From positions 1 to 55,723 of the forward strand of contig CAYMVO010000007.1 in assembly GCA_964393975.1 (NCBI GenBank): a stretch of DNA of 55,723 nucleotides. The letters are read 5' to 3'. The translations under genes were made by a program, and so were the position numbers. Within the stretch, counting starts at the first letter, position 1. The number at the start of each line of letters is the position of its first letter. This document shows, one piece after another, positions 15,531 through 26,800 of the stretch. The notes below the pieces were generated by a model, which saw nothing but the letters and a program-made list of their open reading frames with translations, had not been told where the DNA came from and did no database searches. The stretch is from CALVNN01 sp964393975 (GTDB lineage: Bacteria > Bacillota > Clostridia > Christensenellales > UBA1242).

Positions 15531-16139
15531 ATGGAAGTAGAAATCAAAAAAACAAAATGGGAGACTTTTAAGTCTTTTGCTAAGAAAAACATTTATTATA
15601 TTACCATAGGGTTTGCAATCGTGGCAATTGCTGTGGTGCTTGCGGTGACGACTGTTACCGGTGGTAAGCAAAATGCAGTCACCCCAGTTGCTCCAGATGT
15701 GCCGGTAGACGCGGAGACTATTAAGATTGTTGCTCCATTAGAGAAAGTAGAACTTTTGAAAGATTATTCTGGTACTGAACTTATGTACAATTCTACTTTA
15801 AAACAATGGGAAGCGCATAAGGCGATAGATTTTAAAGCGACTGAGGGGGCGAATGTTTTAGCGGTTACTGATGGCACGGTTGAGCAAATGTATAAAAATT
15901 ATACCTATGGAACAATCATTGTGATTAGTCATGCTGATGGGCTTAAAAGTGTTTACTCTTCATTAAACGAAGAGGCGAAGGTGAAGGTCGGCGATACTGT
16001 AAAAGCGGGCGATGTGATTGCTACAGTGGGTAAGACTGCTAATAACGAATTTGTTAATGAGGCGCATTTGAGATTTGAGCTTTATAAAGACAACAAGTTA
16101 GTAGATCCTAATGAGTATATAACTTTGTCAGACAAGTAA
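15531..16139 (+). CDS. spoIIQ: SpoIIQ-like LytM/M23 domain protein
   Basis: In Bacillota SpoIIQ sits in the forespore membrane and pairs with SpoIIIAH to form the channel linking forespore and mother cell. This 202-residue protein has one transmembrane segment (22-41), a short linker and an M23 domain. Zinc ligands H96 and D100 (HKAID) are present, but the later HxH motif reads H179-L-R181, so the third zinc ligand is lost and peptidase activity is doubtful. B. subtilis SpoIIQ is also degenerate, whereas clostridial forms often bind zinc. AAGGAGG precedes the ATG. The nearby SpoIIID gene supports a sporulation role; a generic M23 protein is the alternative. Confidence 0.7.
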   Translation: MEVEIKKTKWETFKSFAKKNIYYITIGFAIVAIAVVLAVTTVTGGKQNAVTPVAPDVPVDAETIKIVAPLEKVELLKDYSGTELMYNSTLKQWEAHKAIDFKATEGANVLAVTDGTVEQMYKNYTYGTIIVISHADGLKSVYSSLNEEAKVKVGDTVKAGDVIATVGKTANNEFVNEAHLRFELYKDNKLVDPNEYITLSDK

Positions 16140-16169
16140 TAAATAAAATTAAAAAGTGTAAAAAAGTAC

Positions 16170-16198
16170 TTGTTTTATTTCTCTAAATGTAGTATAAT
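16170..16198 (+). promoter_or_regulatory. Promoter of the acyl carrier protein gene
   Basis: TTGTTT, 17-bp spacer, TATAAT. Confidence 0.75.
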
Positions 16199-16233
16199 CA
16201 CAATATGTACTATGCTGTAAGGAGAAATTATAT

Positions 16234-16455
16234 ATGTATGAAAAAGTTAGAAAACTCATTGCTGAGCAACTAAATCAAAATGAAGAAAATATCACGCCTA
16301 ATTCGAGAATTGTGGAAGATTTGGGTGCTGATTCGTTAGATACAATAGAACTTTTAATGGCTCTAGAGGATGAGTTTGGAATAACTATTAGTGATGAAAA
16401 AGCTAGCGAGTTAAAGACTATTGGCGATATAGTAGCTTTCTTAGAGACTAAATAA
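16234..16455 (+). CDS. acpP: Acyl carrier protein
   Basis: This 73-residue protein carries the growing acyl chain in fatty acid synthesis on a phosphopantetheine arm. The attachment serine is S34 in the classic GADSLDTIEL motif, and the four-helix, acidic composition is typical. It stands apart from fatty acid genes here, with its own promoter, a GTAAGGAG ribosome binding site and a strong terminator. As a lone ACP it could serve fatty acid synthesis or another pathway; the motif context and length fit the fatty acid form best. Confidence 0.95.
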   Translation: MYEKVRKLIAEQLNQNEENITPNSRIVEDLGADSLDTIELLMALEDEFGITISDEKASELKTIGDIVAFLETK

Positions 16456-16463
16456 TTGTTTTT

Positions 16464-16488
16464 CCCCGTGATTTTCACGGGGTTTTTT
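16464..16488 (+). terminator. Terminator of acpP
   Basis: CCCCGTGA-TTT-TCACGGGG followed by TTTTTT. Confidence 0.95.
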
Positions 16489-16524
16489 ATGGTGTGGGAT
16501 AGCATAAAGACGGATTAGGGTTTG

Positions 16525-16553
16525 TCATATTTTGTCAAAATTTATCATATATC
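16525..16553 (+). promoter_or_regulatory. Predicted sigma-E promoter of spoIIID
   Basis: TCATATTT (16525-16532) fits the sigma-E -35 pattern KMATATTT, and CATATATC (16546-16553) fits CATAHAHT at all but the last base, with a 13-bp spacer. spoIIID is a known sigma-E target in the mother cell of B. subtilis. Confidence 0.55.
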
Positions 16554-16569
16554 TTAAGTGGAGGTGTAT

Positions 16570-16812
16570 ATGATAGATTTAGGCACTAGACCAATTGCTT
16601 TGGCTCATTATATTATACGGACAAAGTCTACGGTGCGTAAGATTGCAACTGTTTTTAATATGTCTAAAAGTACTGTGCATAATGATTTGACTAAAAAACT
16701 CCCTACAATGAGTAGAGAGTTGTTTGAAAAAGTTGATGCAATATTGAAAGAAAATTTTAAGGTAAAACATATAAGAGGTGGTGAGGCTACACGGCGTAAA
16801 TACAAGGGTTAA
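16570..16812 (+). CDS. spoIIID: Sporulation transcriptional regulator SpoIIID
   Basis: SpoIIID is a small mother-cell DNA-binding protein that modifies the sigma-E programme. The 80-residue protein has the family helix-turn-helix near 20-42 (TVRKIATVFNMSKSTVHNDL) and the C-terminal basic region with HIRGGEATRRKYKG, close to the B. subtilis HLRGGEATKLKYK. The start is ATG 16570, five bases after GGAGGTG; an in-frame GTG at 16558 overlaps that site and is rejected. It is preceded by a predicted sigma-E promoter and ends in a 4-base overlap with the convergent ttcA-like gene. Confidence 0.96.
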   Translation: MIDLGTRPIALAHYIIRTKSTVRKIATVFNMSKSTVHNDLTKKLPTMSRELFEKVDAILKENFKVKHIRGGEATRRKYKG

Positions 16813-17537
16813 ACCTTGTTTTTTCTTATGATTTCAGGTATAAGATTGTTTCTTTCTCCGTGGATAAGGGCGCTATGTATTTTTTCAACCACATTAGGAG
16901 CATCTTTATTGATTTGCTTTAATAAATTTTTTACATATTCTCGCTTTGTGTGTTTATCCGCGGGGCAATAATTGTGTAAAATAGGTAAATTTTTTGATGC
17001 GCCAATTATTTGAGCTTCTCTAACGTAGAGTAGAGGTCTTATCACGTAGGCGTCTACTTTGTCTAAATATGTTTTTGGTTCAAATGTAGATAACCGCCCT
17101 TCATAAAACATTGAAAGCATAAAAGTCTCAACCAGATCATCGGCGTGATGCCCCAAGGCGATTTTGTTGCAATGGAGCTCTTTTGCTGTGTTGTTTAAAA
17201 TACCTCTTCTAAGTTTTGCGCATAATGAGCAAGGATTTTTTTCTTGTCTTTTTTCAAAAACGACTGAATATATGTGGCTATTTACTATGTGTAGTTTGAC
17301 ATCGATTTTATCACAGTATGTTTGTATTGCAGAATAATCAGTCTTGCCACCAAATAGATCTATTGCTATTGCGATTAAATCAAAATGAAACGGGGCGAAG
17401 CGCTGATATTTTTTTAATGCAGTCATAAGGGTTAAGCTATCTTTTCCTCCGGAAAGCCCCACAGCGACCTTGTCTCCCTCTTGAATTAATTCATAATCTT
17501 CTACCGCTTTTCTTAGTAGTGATGTGATTTTTTCCAT
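16809..17537 (-). CDS. ttcA: TtcA-like tRNA 2-thiocytidine synthetase
   Basis: TtcA-type PP-loop enzymes activate a tRNA cytidine (position 32 in well-studied cases) by adenylation and insert sulfur. The 242-residue protein has the PP-loop SGGKDS at about 29-34, the CSLC pair followed by AKLRRG, and LGHHADDLVETF. The cysteines CxxC and the later C in NYC suit an iron-sulfur or persulfide site. AAGGAG precedes ATG 17537. It is convergent with spoIIID, with a 4-base overlap. Whether the target is C32 in this organism is not shown by the sequence. Confidence 0.85.
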   Translation of the reverse strand: MEKITSLLRKAVEDYELIQEGDKVAVGLSGGKDSLTLMTALKKYQRFAPFHFDLIAIAIDLFGGKTDYSAIQTYCDKIDVKLHIVNSHIYSVVFEKRQEKNPCSLCAKLRRGILNNTAKELHCNKIALGHHADDLVETFMLSMFYEGRLSTFEPKTYLDKVDAYVIRPLLYVREAQIIGASKNLPILHNYCPADKHTKREYVKNLLKQINKDAPNVVEKIHSALIHGERNNLIPEIIRKNKV

Positions 17538-17569
17538 AAAATGCTCCTTATGTTTTTAAGTGTGGAGAT

Positions 17570-17598
17570 ATTTTATCATAATAATTAAAATAATTCAA
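17570..17598 (-). promoter_or_regulatory. Promoter of the ttcA-like gene
   Basis: Minus strand TTGAAT, 17-bp spacer, TAAAAT. Confidence 0.65.
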
Positions 17599-17616
17599 CA
17601 AAAAGATGCAAATCAT

Positions 17617-17645
17617 TTGACTTTTCGCGTTATTTTTAGTACAAT
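17617..17645 (+). promoter_or_regulatory. Distal promoter of the first giant gene
   Basis: TTGACT, 17-bp spacer, TACAAT. Use of this promoter would give a leader of about 190 bases in which no known riboswitch is recognised. Confidence 0.65.
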
Positions 17646-17767
17646 TAAATTGTGGAATTTTGCCCTATTTTAGTGAATAATTTGTGAAATAAAATGATTG
17701 TAGTTTTCACAGAATTAGATGCTGTTTTTACATCTGATATTTGGTTGAAATATTCAAGTGAAATCTT

Positions 17768-17796
17768 TTGCTTAATTCACCAAAATTTTCTATAAA
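17768..17796 (+). promoter_or_regulatory. Proximal promoter candidate of the first giant gene
   Basis: TTGCTT, 17-bp spacer, TATAAA, 44 bases before the ATG. Which of the two candidates is active cannot be told from sequence. Confidence 0.45.
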
Positions 17797-17839
17797 AGTT
17801 TGCTAAATTGGGTAGATTAATTAGAGGAGTATTTTTAGT

Positions 17840-20800
17840 ATGTTGAAGAAGAAACTTTTTGGATTGTTGTCAGTGGTGCTAATGTTCGCAACTATTGGAT
17901 TGGTTGGTTGCACAAAGAGTGGGGATAATGTCACTATTGATGTAAGCAAAGAGAGTATTACTATTGTAATGGGTGAGGAACCTAAAGTGGAGGGGCTAGC
18001 GATTAATACTGCCCGTTTCACAGTGCGAACTAATATCTCAGCGCAAGTGATCTATAGGATTGAGAACGAAGGGGTGATAAGGGTTGATACCGATACTGAA
18101 GCATCTAGTTCCACCTATAAAGTGGCTGTTGTCACCGCACTTAGAACCGGTACAGCAAAAATAGTTGTGTTTACACCTGAAAGTAGTAAGGTGCAAAAAG
18201 AGATAGTTGTAAATGTAGTACAACCTATCACTTCGCTCAAGTTTAGCGACAATTATTCTTTGTATATACCTATTGGTCAAAAGGCGAGTATTGATATAGA
18301 CGAAGCGTTTGACATCGAGCCTTTGTATGGTAATAAGAACGCGATTAGGTTTGAGGTGAAAAGTGATCTAAATGATCTTGGCGTGATCGTTGATGAGACT
18401 ACGGGCGTTATAGATGCTACAAGTGTGACTAAAGTAGGTGACGTCACTATAAGGGCGTATACTACTGAGGATATTTATACTGATATTGTGGTGCATTTAG
18501 TGAAGCCGATAACTGCTGAAGATGTTAGTGTGACAGATTCTAGCAATAGAGTGGTTTTTGCCAATGGCGAACTTGTTGACTGCGAGTCTGTTGATTTGGT
18601 TAAGACAACAGAAACTTATAGTACGACTCAGTTAAATTTTAATGTCCAAAGTTTCAGCGATTATGAAATAACACCTTACATTAAAAATACTAAAATAGTT
18701 TCTTATCAAAAGGTGGGTGATGCTAGTTTCGTTTTAAAGGCGTTGGAATTGGGAGTTACAAAGATAGAATTTGAAATAAATATTAAAAACGCTAAAGATA
18801 TTACTCCTTTTGTGGTGGCGCTTGATGTGAATGTATATGATAAGCCTTTAGATATAAATATTAATGGTCAAAGCGCTAATGCAAATAACAATACATTTAA
18901 TGCGATAATTTACAATAATTATAGTTCGAATATTGCAGGTACTCCTTTTAGGTTTACTGTTACCCCTAGTACAGTATTAGAGGAAAATAGTAAATTAGTC
19001 ATCAAATTTGATAATCCAGTAAGTGCGGTGCAAAGTTTGATTGTGCTCAATACTTATGGTGATAGGCTTGGGGTTAAGTATGATATAAATGGTAATCCTA
19101 TAGGAATGGAGGATATCGTTATTAAGGCAGGCGACACTATTTACATAAAGAGTTCGTTGCAAGAAATCAACTCTGAAGAGTTTAGTTTTACAGTTACTTC
19201 AGCATTTTCTGCTATTTACGCGCCAGAAGTTTCTGCTAAGGTGAATTTAAAGATTAAAGATGGTGTTAGTGAGTTTAGATATGGTGAGTCTGATTTGTAT
19301 TTAGAACTTGGTACTACATTTGACTTGAACTTGATAGTTGGTGGCGAAGACGCTGATACTTCGGGTATTTATTATGATTTGGTTGGCGATGCTATTGAGG
19401 TGGTAAAGCAAAACGATCCTGCTTATAACAATAAGACTTATATATTATCTGCGAAGGTTGTTGGTAATGCACTCTTGACATTCTATAGTGGAAATGGATA
19501 TGAAGTTGCTGTCAACATTAAAGTTTACGCGCCCTTAACTAGTATGGTTGTTACTAGTGAGTCTGAAATTCAAAATGGTGCTATTGGTGAAAGGGTGTTT
19601 GATACTTTAGGTAATTTAACATATATAGCAGTGGCGACTGGTAATAAATTCGCATTACAATATGTGACTAATTTAGGTGCGAGTATAGGGAAAGTTTCGT
19701 ATGAAGTCTTAAGCGGTGAAAAATTTGCTTCTATCAACTCTAATGGTGTTGTAGCTGTCTTGGGTGTTGGTAAGGCTACGATAAAACTAAGTGTGTATGG
19801 CTATGACTCTAATGGCGTCTCAAGTGTTCCGCTTACTAAAACAATAGTTGTTGAAGGGTATGTCCCTATTAGTAGTGTGGTGCTCAATTATACTGATGTG
19901 TACCTAAAAGATTATGAGTCGGTTGGTTATTACAAGACCAGTAAATATTCGCAAAAAGAATTTGTTTTAAGTATTTATCCATCTAACGCTGTGGTTGATT
20001 ATGATAATATTAGTTGGGTTCTTGTTGGAGATTGTGGTTATCTTTCTAACGCGAATGGGAATACCACACTCTTCACTGCGGGACCGTTAGGTGATTATGA
20101 CTCGGCTAGTTTGAGACTCATAGTTTCTATTCAAGATCATGGTAGGATATTTAGTCAAACTTGTTTGATTGATGTTACTAAGGCGGTAAAAGTAAAAGAT
20201 ATTAGAATGGTGAATGTCTATAACAATGAGATTTACTTTGATGGCAGAGATGGTTTAGGCACGGATGCTAAATCGTTTACTGTACTAGCAAATACTTATC
20301 CTGTGAATGCGTTTAACAATACTTTGAGGTATATGTATATTGCTAAGGATGAGAGCGAGACTTCTCCAGTTTTTAGTGTGGATGCTGTTGGTAATGTTAC
20401 ACCGCTTAGAGGTGGGAAAGCGATATTAAGGATTGCGAGTGAAGATAGTTTTGTTGATATGGACGAGCCAGATGTTTACGTTGATATTGAGGTTGTAGTG
20501 GCGAACGGAAAGACTGTTGAGACCGCATACAGAATTACCGATGTGGATGGCTTGATTGCTATCGGCAAGAATGCTAATAGTATGAGTAGTTACTATGTGC
20601 TTGCTTCTGATATAGATATGAGCAAACAAACCTCTTGGACACCTATCGGTGTTACTAAGAGCGGGGATATGGAGTTTAGCGGATATCTAGGCGGTAGTTA
20701 CACTATAGGTAGTGGTGAAAATGCTCAAACAATATCTAGCAAAATTTATGGCGTCAGTCTAACTAATGGTGCAACTGCCTCATATAACAACGAGAGTAAT

Positions 20801-23800
20801 TATATCGCTGGCTTATTTGGTATAATGAATAAAAGCGCTAAAGTAGTTGATTTAAGAATTGAGTATGATAATATCAATTTAGATTTTGCGAGCGTTAATG
20901 CTAACAATATTTATGTTGGCGGTGTTGCGGGTTTGATTTATTGTGATGATGCTAGTGGTGGCAATGAAGAGGTTACATATAAAGATTTATCTATTACAAT
21001 CAGTAATTTAAATCTGTTTAACATCAATAACAATCAAAATTTGTATTTTGGCGGAGTGATTGGTCGAGTATATGATGTGAGTTTGATTAACTTGATTGAA
21101 AAGTGTACTGTTAGAATTAGTAACTCTGAAATTAGCGGTAGCGCTAACTCATTGTATGTCGGTGGACAAGCCGGTTCTTTGGAGGGACAGATAAAAGTTA
21201 GTGGTTCATATAATGAAGATTCTAACACTTCTGGCGATATTGAGTTCAATAGCGTGTTTGGAGATAAAGGGTTTGATGTTGTTTGCGATTTTAATATAAC
21301 TGCTTCAGCGACTAAGACTATAACTGATTCAGCGACTAAAGGTGCTGTGGGTGGCTTGTTTGGTCAGGTGAAGAGAATAACAAAATTTGGCTCAAAGAAA
21401 GATGAACGGGCAGATTATTGTGTTAAAGAAATATCAAATATGGCTGTTAAGGGCAATATTAGTGCGGGGCAAATAGATAATGTTGGTGGCTTGATTGGAA
21501 CGATAGAAGATTACAATATCATTATCAGTAACGATACAGAACAAACCATTGTTAGTAATGTTAATTTCTTTGGTAAAGTGATTGGTCATGATAATGTTGG
21601 TGGCTTGATTGGTGGCGGTGAAATCTCAATATATAATGCTATTGTTGAAAATTACGGGGATATCATAGCAAAAGGTCAAAATAATGTCGGCGGTTTGGTG
21701 GGATCAATGACTAGTGGTCGTATATCTCTTGCTTATGTTACTAGTAGCAATGAAAATGTATCTATTGAGGGCAAATCAAATGTAGGCTCGCTAGTAGGTA
21801 ATGTTACTAAAGGCATAATAGAGGCTGTGTATAGTGATGTTACTACTACTGATGCGACTTCTAAGTTGTTGGGTAGTGTGGAAAATGAAGAGAATTTAAC
21901 TTTGCAACACGCTTTTGCGGTGAAAGGAGAACTCGGTGTTACTCCTAGCGTGGGTAATTATACTTATGATTCTAAAAATTATAATGAGTCTGAATGGAGT
22001 GGAGTATTTACAGGTACATATAAGATAGGTGTAGGGAATAAGTCTATTGTATGGGTAAAACCTGGTAGTAAAATTAAAGTTGGTGATAATAAAGACATTC
22101 TTATAGACAGTGAGGTGAACGGTGGTAGACCTATATTTGCGGTTGTTGGTTGTTTGCCGTTTTACAACGTGATTCCTGAAAAAATTAATGTTGAAATTGT
22201 TGGTTCAGAAGATGTCGTTAAACTAAATGATTTGAATGGTTTGGTTTACTACTATGAATTAACACAAACACTTATTGATAATACCGATCCTAATAAATTA
22301 GTTGATTTGTATAGTGGTGCATCAAAATTAAATACAATTAATCTTAATAGTGGTAATTTTGTTAAAGTGTCCGTTTATCCTCAATCGTTTAGGGTGGTGA
22401 GACTTAGCGTTGAGGCGTTTGCTGTAGATGTTAATGATAATGAACTTGCGACTGATGTTGTGAAAGTAAATGCTGATGGTACTTTTGTTATTCAAAAAGA
22501 AGGTGTTATAAAACTCAAATTTGCTAGTATGTTAAACTCTGACGTAAGCGATAGTTTATATTTCAATTCTATTAAGAAAATTACTAATTTTATGCTTAAC
22601 GCAAGTGATTTGGGGGCGTTTAGCGATGAGATTTCTGGTAAAACTATACAAATTCGTAAAGGCGAGAGTGGGTACTATTTTGTTTACTTGGAAAATTATA
22701 ATGAGACTCAAAATATTGAATATCAATACACAGACAATTTTGACATAAGATACATTATTTATGCCAACGAAAATGATACTGTAATGCAGAAAATTTTCAA
22801 TGAAAAAGGTGAGGTTACTGACTATAAAGTAATTCACATTACAGATAGATTGTGTTTCAGTAATGTGGAATGTGAACTAATGTATTCCGTAGGTTATGAA
22901 AATGAAATCTATATTTTAGAAGATAAGTCACAATTACCTCAAAACTTGCTCAATGCGATATTTGGCACAGATAATTATAAGTATAACGGTAAAGAGAAAG
23001 AGTGGGACGCAACAGTAGATCAAACAATAGATGGTGAGACCAAAAAAGTCAATATTGCAGTATCTGTCGATACCGACACAAACATTATTACCGTATCAGA
23101 ACAAGTGGGTGAGGATGAAACTACCAAAACTACTTCTATGTTAGGCATATCTTTATATGCGATGATTGCTCATAGCAAAGAAGATGGTATGGCTATAATT
23201 AACACATTAACACAAAGCAACAATATATATTTGGAAGGTAGTGAGTATGAAATTATTTCCGATATTAGATATAAATGTACTTTAGTGGAGGAGGTTAGTG
23301 ATAATAAACTTTCTACCAAGACTGAGTATGTTGATGTCAATGTAAAAAACAACCCTACTGAGTTTGGTGTAAACATTTATGATGGCGCAATAAGTATAGA
23401 GTCTAGTGTGGATAGCGTAGTGAATACTCCTAATGATGTGGCTTCGGTGGAAATCACGCTAATTACTGATAATATTAATGATGATTTATCGTTTGATAAA
23501 ATTGAAAATATAGATATTAGTTTGGTTATTAATGGTGAGCCTGAAAATCTTGGTGCGGGTAAGTATAAAAAAATCTACACTTTGACGGTTGGGTTAAGAG
23601 ATGAGTTTGATGTAAAGCATATTACAAGAGAAACAGTTTATAATGTGAAAGTGTTCTCTCAAATGCTAAATGATAAATATTTGATTGTCCCTATTACATT
23701 TGTACCTCAGCCTGTTCAAAGGTTGAATATTTATAATTTTGCGACTGATGGTGCGGTCGTTAAAGATGGAAAACTTTATTATTCTGCCTATGGTGTAAAT

Positions 23801-26800
23801 GAGATGATGCTAATTCCAAATCAACCTAATGTTATTCAAATAAATGTTTATCCATATTTTAGTAGTATTGATGAGATAGAGGTCAAGTCAAGTGTTTATG
23901 GAGATATTAGCGTGTCAATGGAACAGCTCGTGTATACGAACAATCAAGAATTTACTCGCTTGATTCCTAATTCACAAACGACCGAAGATAGATTGGGGTT
24001 AAATCTACAACAATTGTCTAGTTTGGTTGATGGGGTGAATGTGTACAATGGCAATATGTATGTATTATTGCAACTACAAAACAACGTACCGAGGGGTACA
24101 GAGTTTACTATCACAGTAAATGCATATAATTATGACGCTAATGGAAACAAGGTCTTGAGTGCTACAAATAGTATTGTGTTGGAGGCTGAAGTGATCCCTG
24201 AGATTAATATTTCCACTGCAGGTAATTCTCAGTATATTATTAAAGGTGTGATGAATGATATCACTGTAAATTACAAGCTCACCGATTCTACTCAAACTTG
24301 TATAGCTACTGCAACTGTAGATTATGCGACAGAGGTAGAGGAAGACGATATGACTATTGTTTCATACACTTCAAGCAATGTTGTGAATGTAAATGGTGAT
24401 TGGAGGACTAGAACAGATAGTTTAAAGGTTGGTATTGGGGTGCCTACTGGCACGATAGTTAATGTTGTGTATACTATAAGGTATGAAGTTAATAATAAGA
24501 TGAGAGAAAAAATTGTTACTATTTCATTTATAGTTACTGATTACGACATTGCAAAGATTGAGTTAGAGTCATTTAACAATGTTGATAAGACACTAAATAT
24601 GTATGTGCAAGAAAAATATCGTTTAGGTATTAAAAGTGTATTATTTACATCCGCTCCAGCTAAATTTGAGGAAGCTTCAAATATATTTGGCTTTATCGAT
24701 GATACGGACACTCGTGCTTTATATAACAAGTACTATTATGGTTATGTGACCGATAGTAAAGGATATTCTTATAATTTGACTTATGATAGGAACAAAGGTT
24801 ACAATGTTACTATACCAAATGAGGAAAATAAAAATATACCATACCTCATACAACAAAGAGCGAAGTATGCGGATGGTAGGTTTGGCGTTGAGTATTACGC
24901 AACAAGCACTGATGGTGATGAGAACTATCAAGAGATAAGTTCATTTGGTCTTTCTATTACTGAAGGTATCGCATTAAAGATGGATTCCGCTACTAAGATG
25001 TTAAAGGAAAGATACGATATCTTTACTAGAAAGACATCAAGTGGCACGTTTGAATCATTAGTCGATTATGCGGATACAAATATTGGTGTGTATTTGAAAG
25101 AGGTGGAAAAGTCTGATAAGGATAAAGAATTGACTGGTAAGAAATATAATTATTATTTGGTCGGTACTACACCTCTTACAAATCAGACGTTGAGAGTGTC
25201 TTTAAACTACGCCTATGGTGAAGAAAAAGATGCTTTGGGTAATGTGATTTATACTGGAAATCTAGTGTTTGACAATCTTCCTGAAAATTATTCTACTATT
25301 ACTATTGATTATACATTTAATGTGTCTAGTCGTAGTAGTCGCGATTTGCCTTTACCTATCTACACTCAAAAAGAACTTTCTGAAATGGAAGCTGGAATGA
25401 ATTATATACTAATGAACGACATTGAACTGGTGGATTGGACGCCTATTAATAATCAAATCACTAGTCTAGATGGTAACGGTTATCAATTAAGAATAAAATC
25501 ATTCAATAAAAGTACAAGTGATTTTGGGTTCTTTAATACAGTTAGTGAATATACAATACTTAAAAATATTGTAGTCAATATCGGCGATTTAATGTATGAC
25601 AACTCACGAGTGTTTGATTTGACAAACTTTGATGAGGTTTATGTTGGATTTATGGCTAAAATAAATCAAGGTATGATAACAAACTGTTCAGTAATATTTA
25701 ACCCTACAAAGAGCCTAAGTGAAGAGCAAACTGCAATCACACTAAATACGAAACCATTACTGAATGGTAATGTTGTGAAAGTGCAAGGTGGATTATTTGT
25801 CTACTCTAACGAAAACTCTATTACAAATAGTAGAGTTGGTGGTGTGAATGTTTCTTATACAAACACCGATGATATATCTGATGTTCTTGTCGGAGACGAA
25901 GACTTAATGAGCTCTGATATTCTTAGTATCTCACTAAAGGGTGATTTTGCTGGATTTGTAGGTGAAAATAATGGGCATATTAGTGCCTGTTATGCTAGGG
26001 ATATAAAGATTATCAATACATTAGATGTCGCCACTGACTGTAGTACCGCAGGTTTTGTATATAATAACAGTGGTACAGTATTAGGTTCATATGTTAAAGG
26101 TTCGGATACTTTGATATCTGGAAGTCTAAAAGCGGATAAAGGATTGTTAAGTTCTAATGGTTCTATTGGTGGGTTTGTGTTTGATAATAGCGGAAAGATA
26201 CAAGATTGTTATTCAAATATCAAGATTCAATCTAATGCGCGTACGGCGGGGTTCGTATTTAGAAACAATGCATCAGGTAGTGTGTCTAATGCGTATAGTG
26301 CTTCCATTATAGAAAAGAGTTCAGCTTTGCATATGCCGTTTATTGGTGTTGATGAGAGCTCTACAATACAATGTGTGGATTCTAGTGCTATATCCAATGT
26401 TTATTATTACACGGAGAATAGTAGTGAGTTTGAAGCGAGTGCCGTAGAAGAGCTTGCGGTACCTATCTTAAAGGCGAATTTTGCTAGTGAATCTAGTTTT
26501 GCGGGCTTTGCGTTTAGTGAAACAGGAAAGTATGATGCGGTTTGGGTAATGACTGACACTGGGAATGGTTTAATGCCTGAATTATACGATGCAAACTGCT
26601 TTACATATTCACAAAGGGAGTTGTTTACAGATGAGAAGACTCAAGCTATAAGTTACGATTATTCGACAAAGTCTATGAGGTTAGGTGAAATATTAAATCC
26701 ATATCTGGTAGATTCTGCGTATGAGTATAATAGCGTGATAAGAGAGTCGTTAAATGGTGGTGTTACAACGATAGATTCGGTGAATATTAGGATGATAAAT

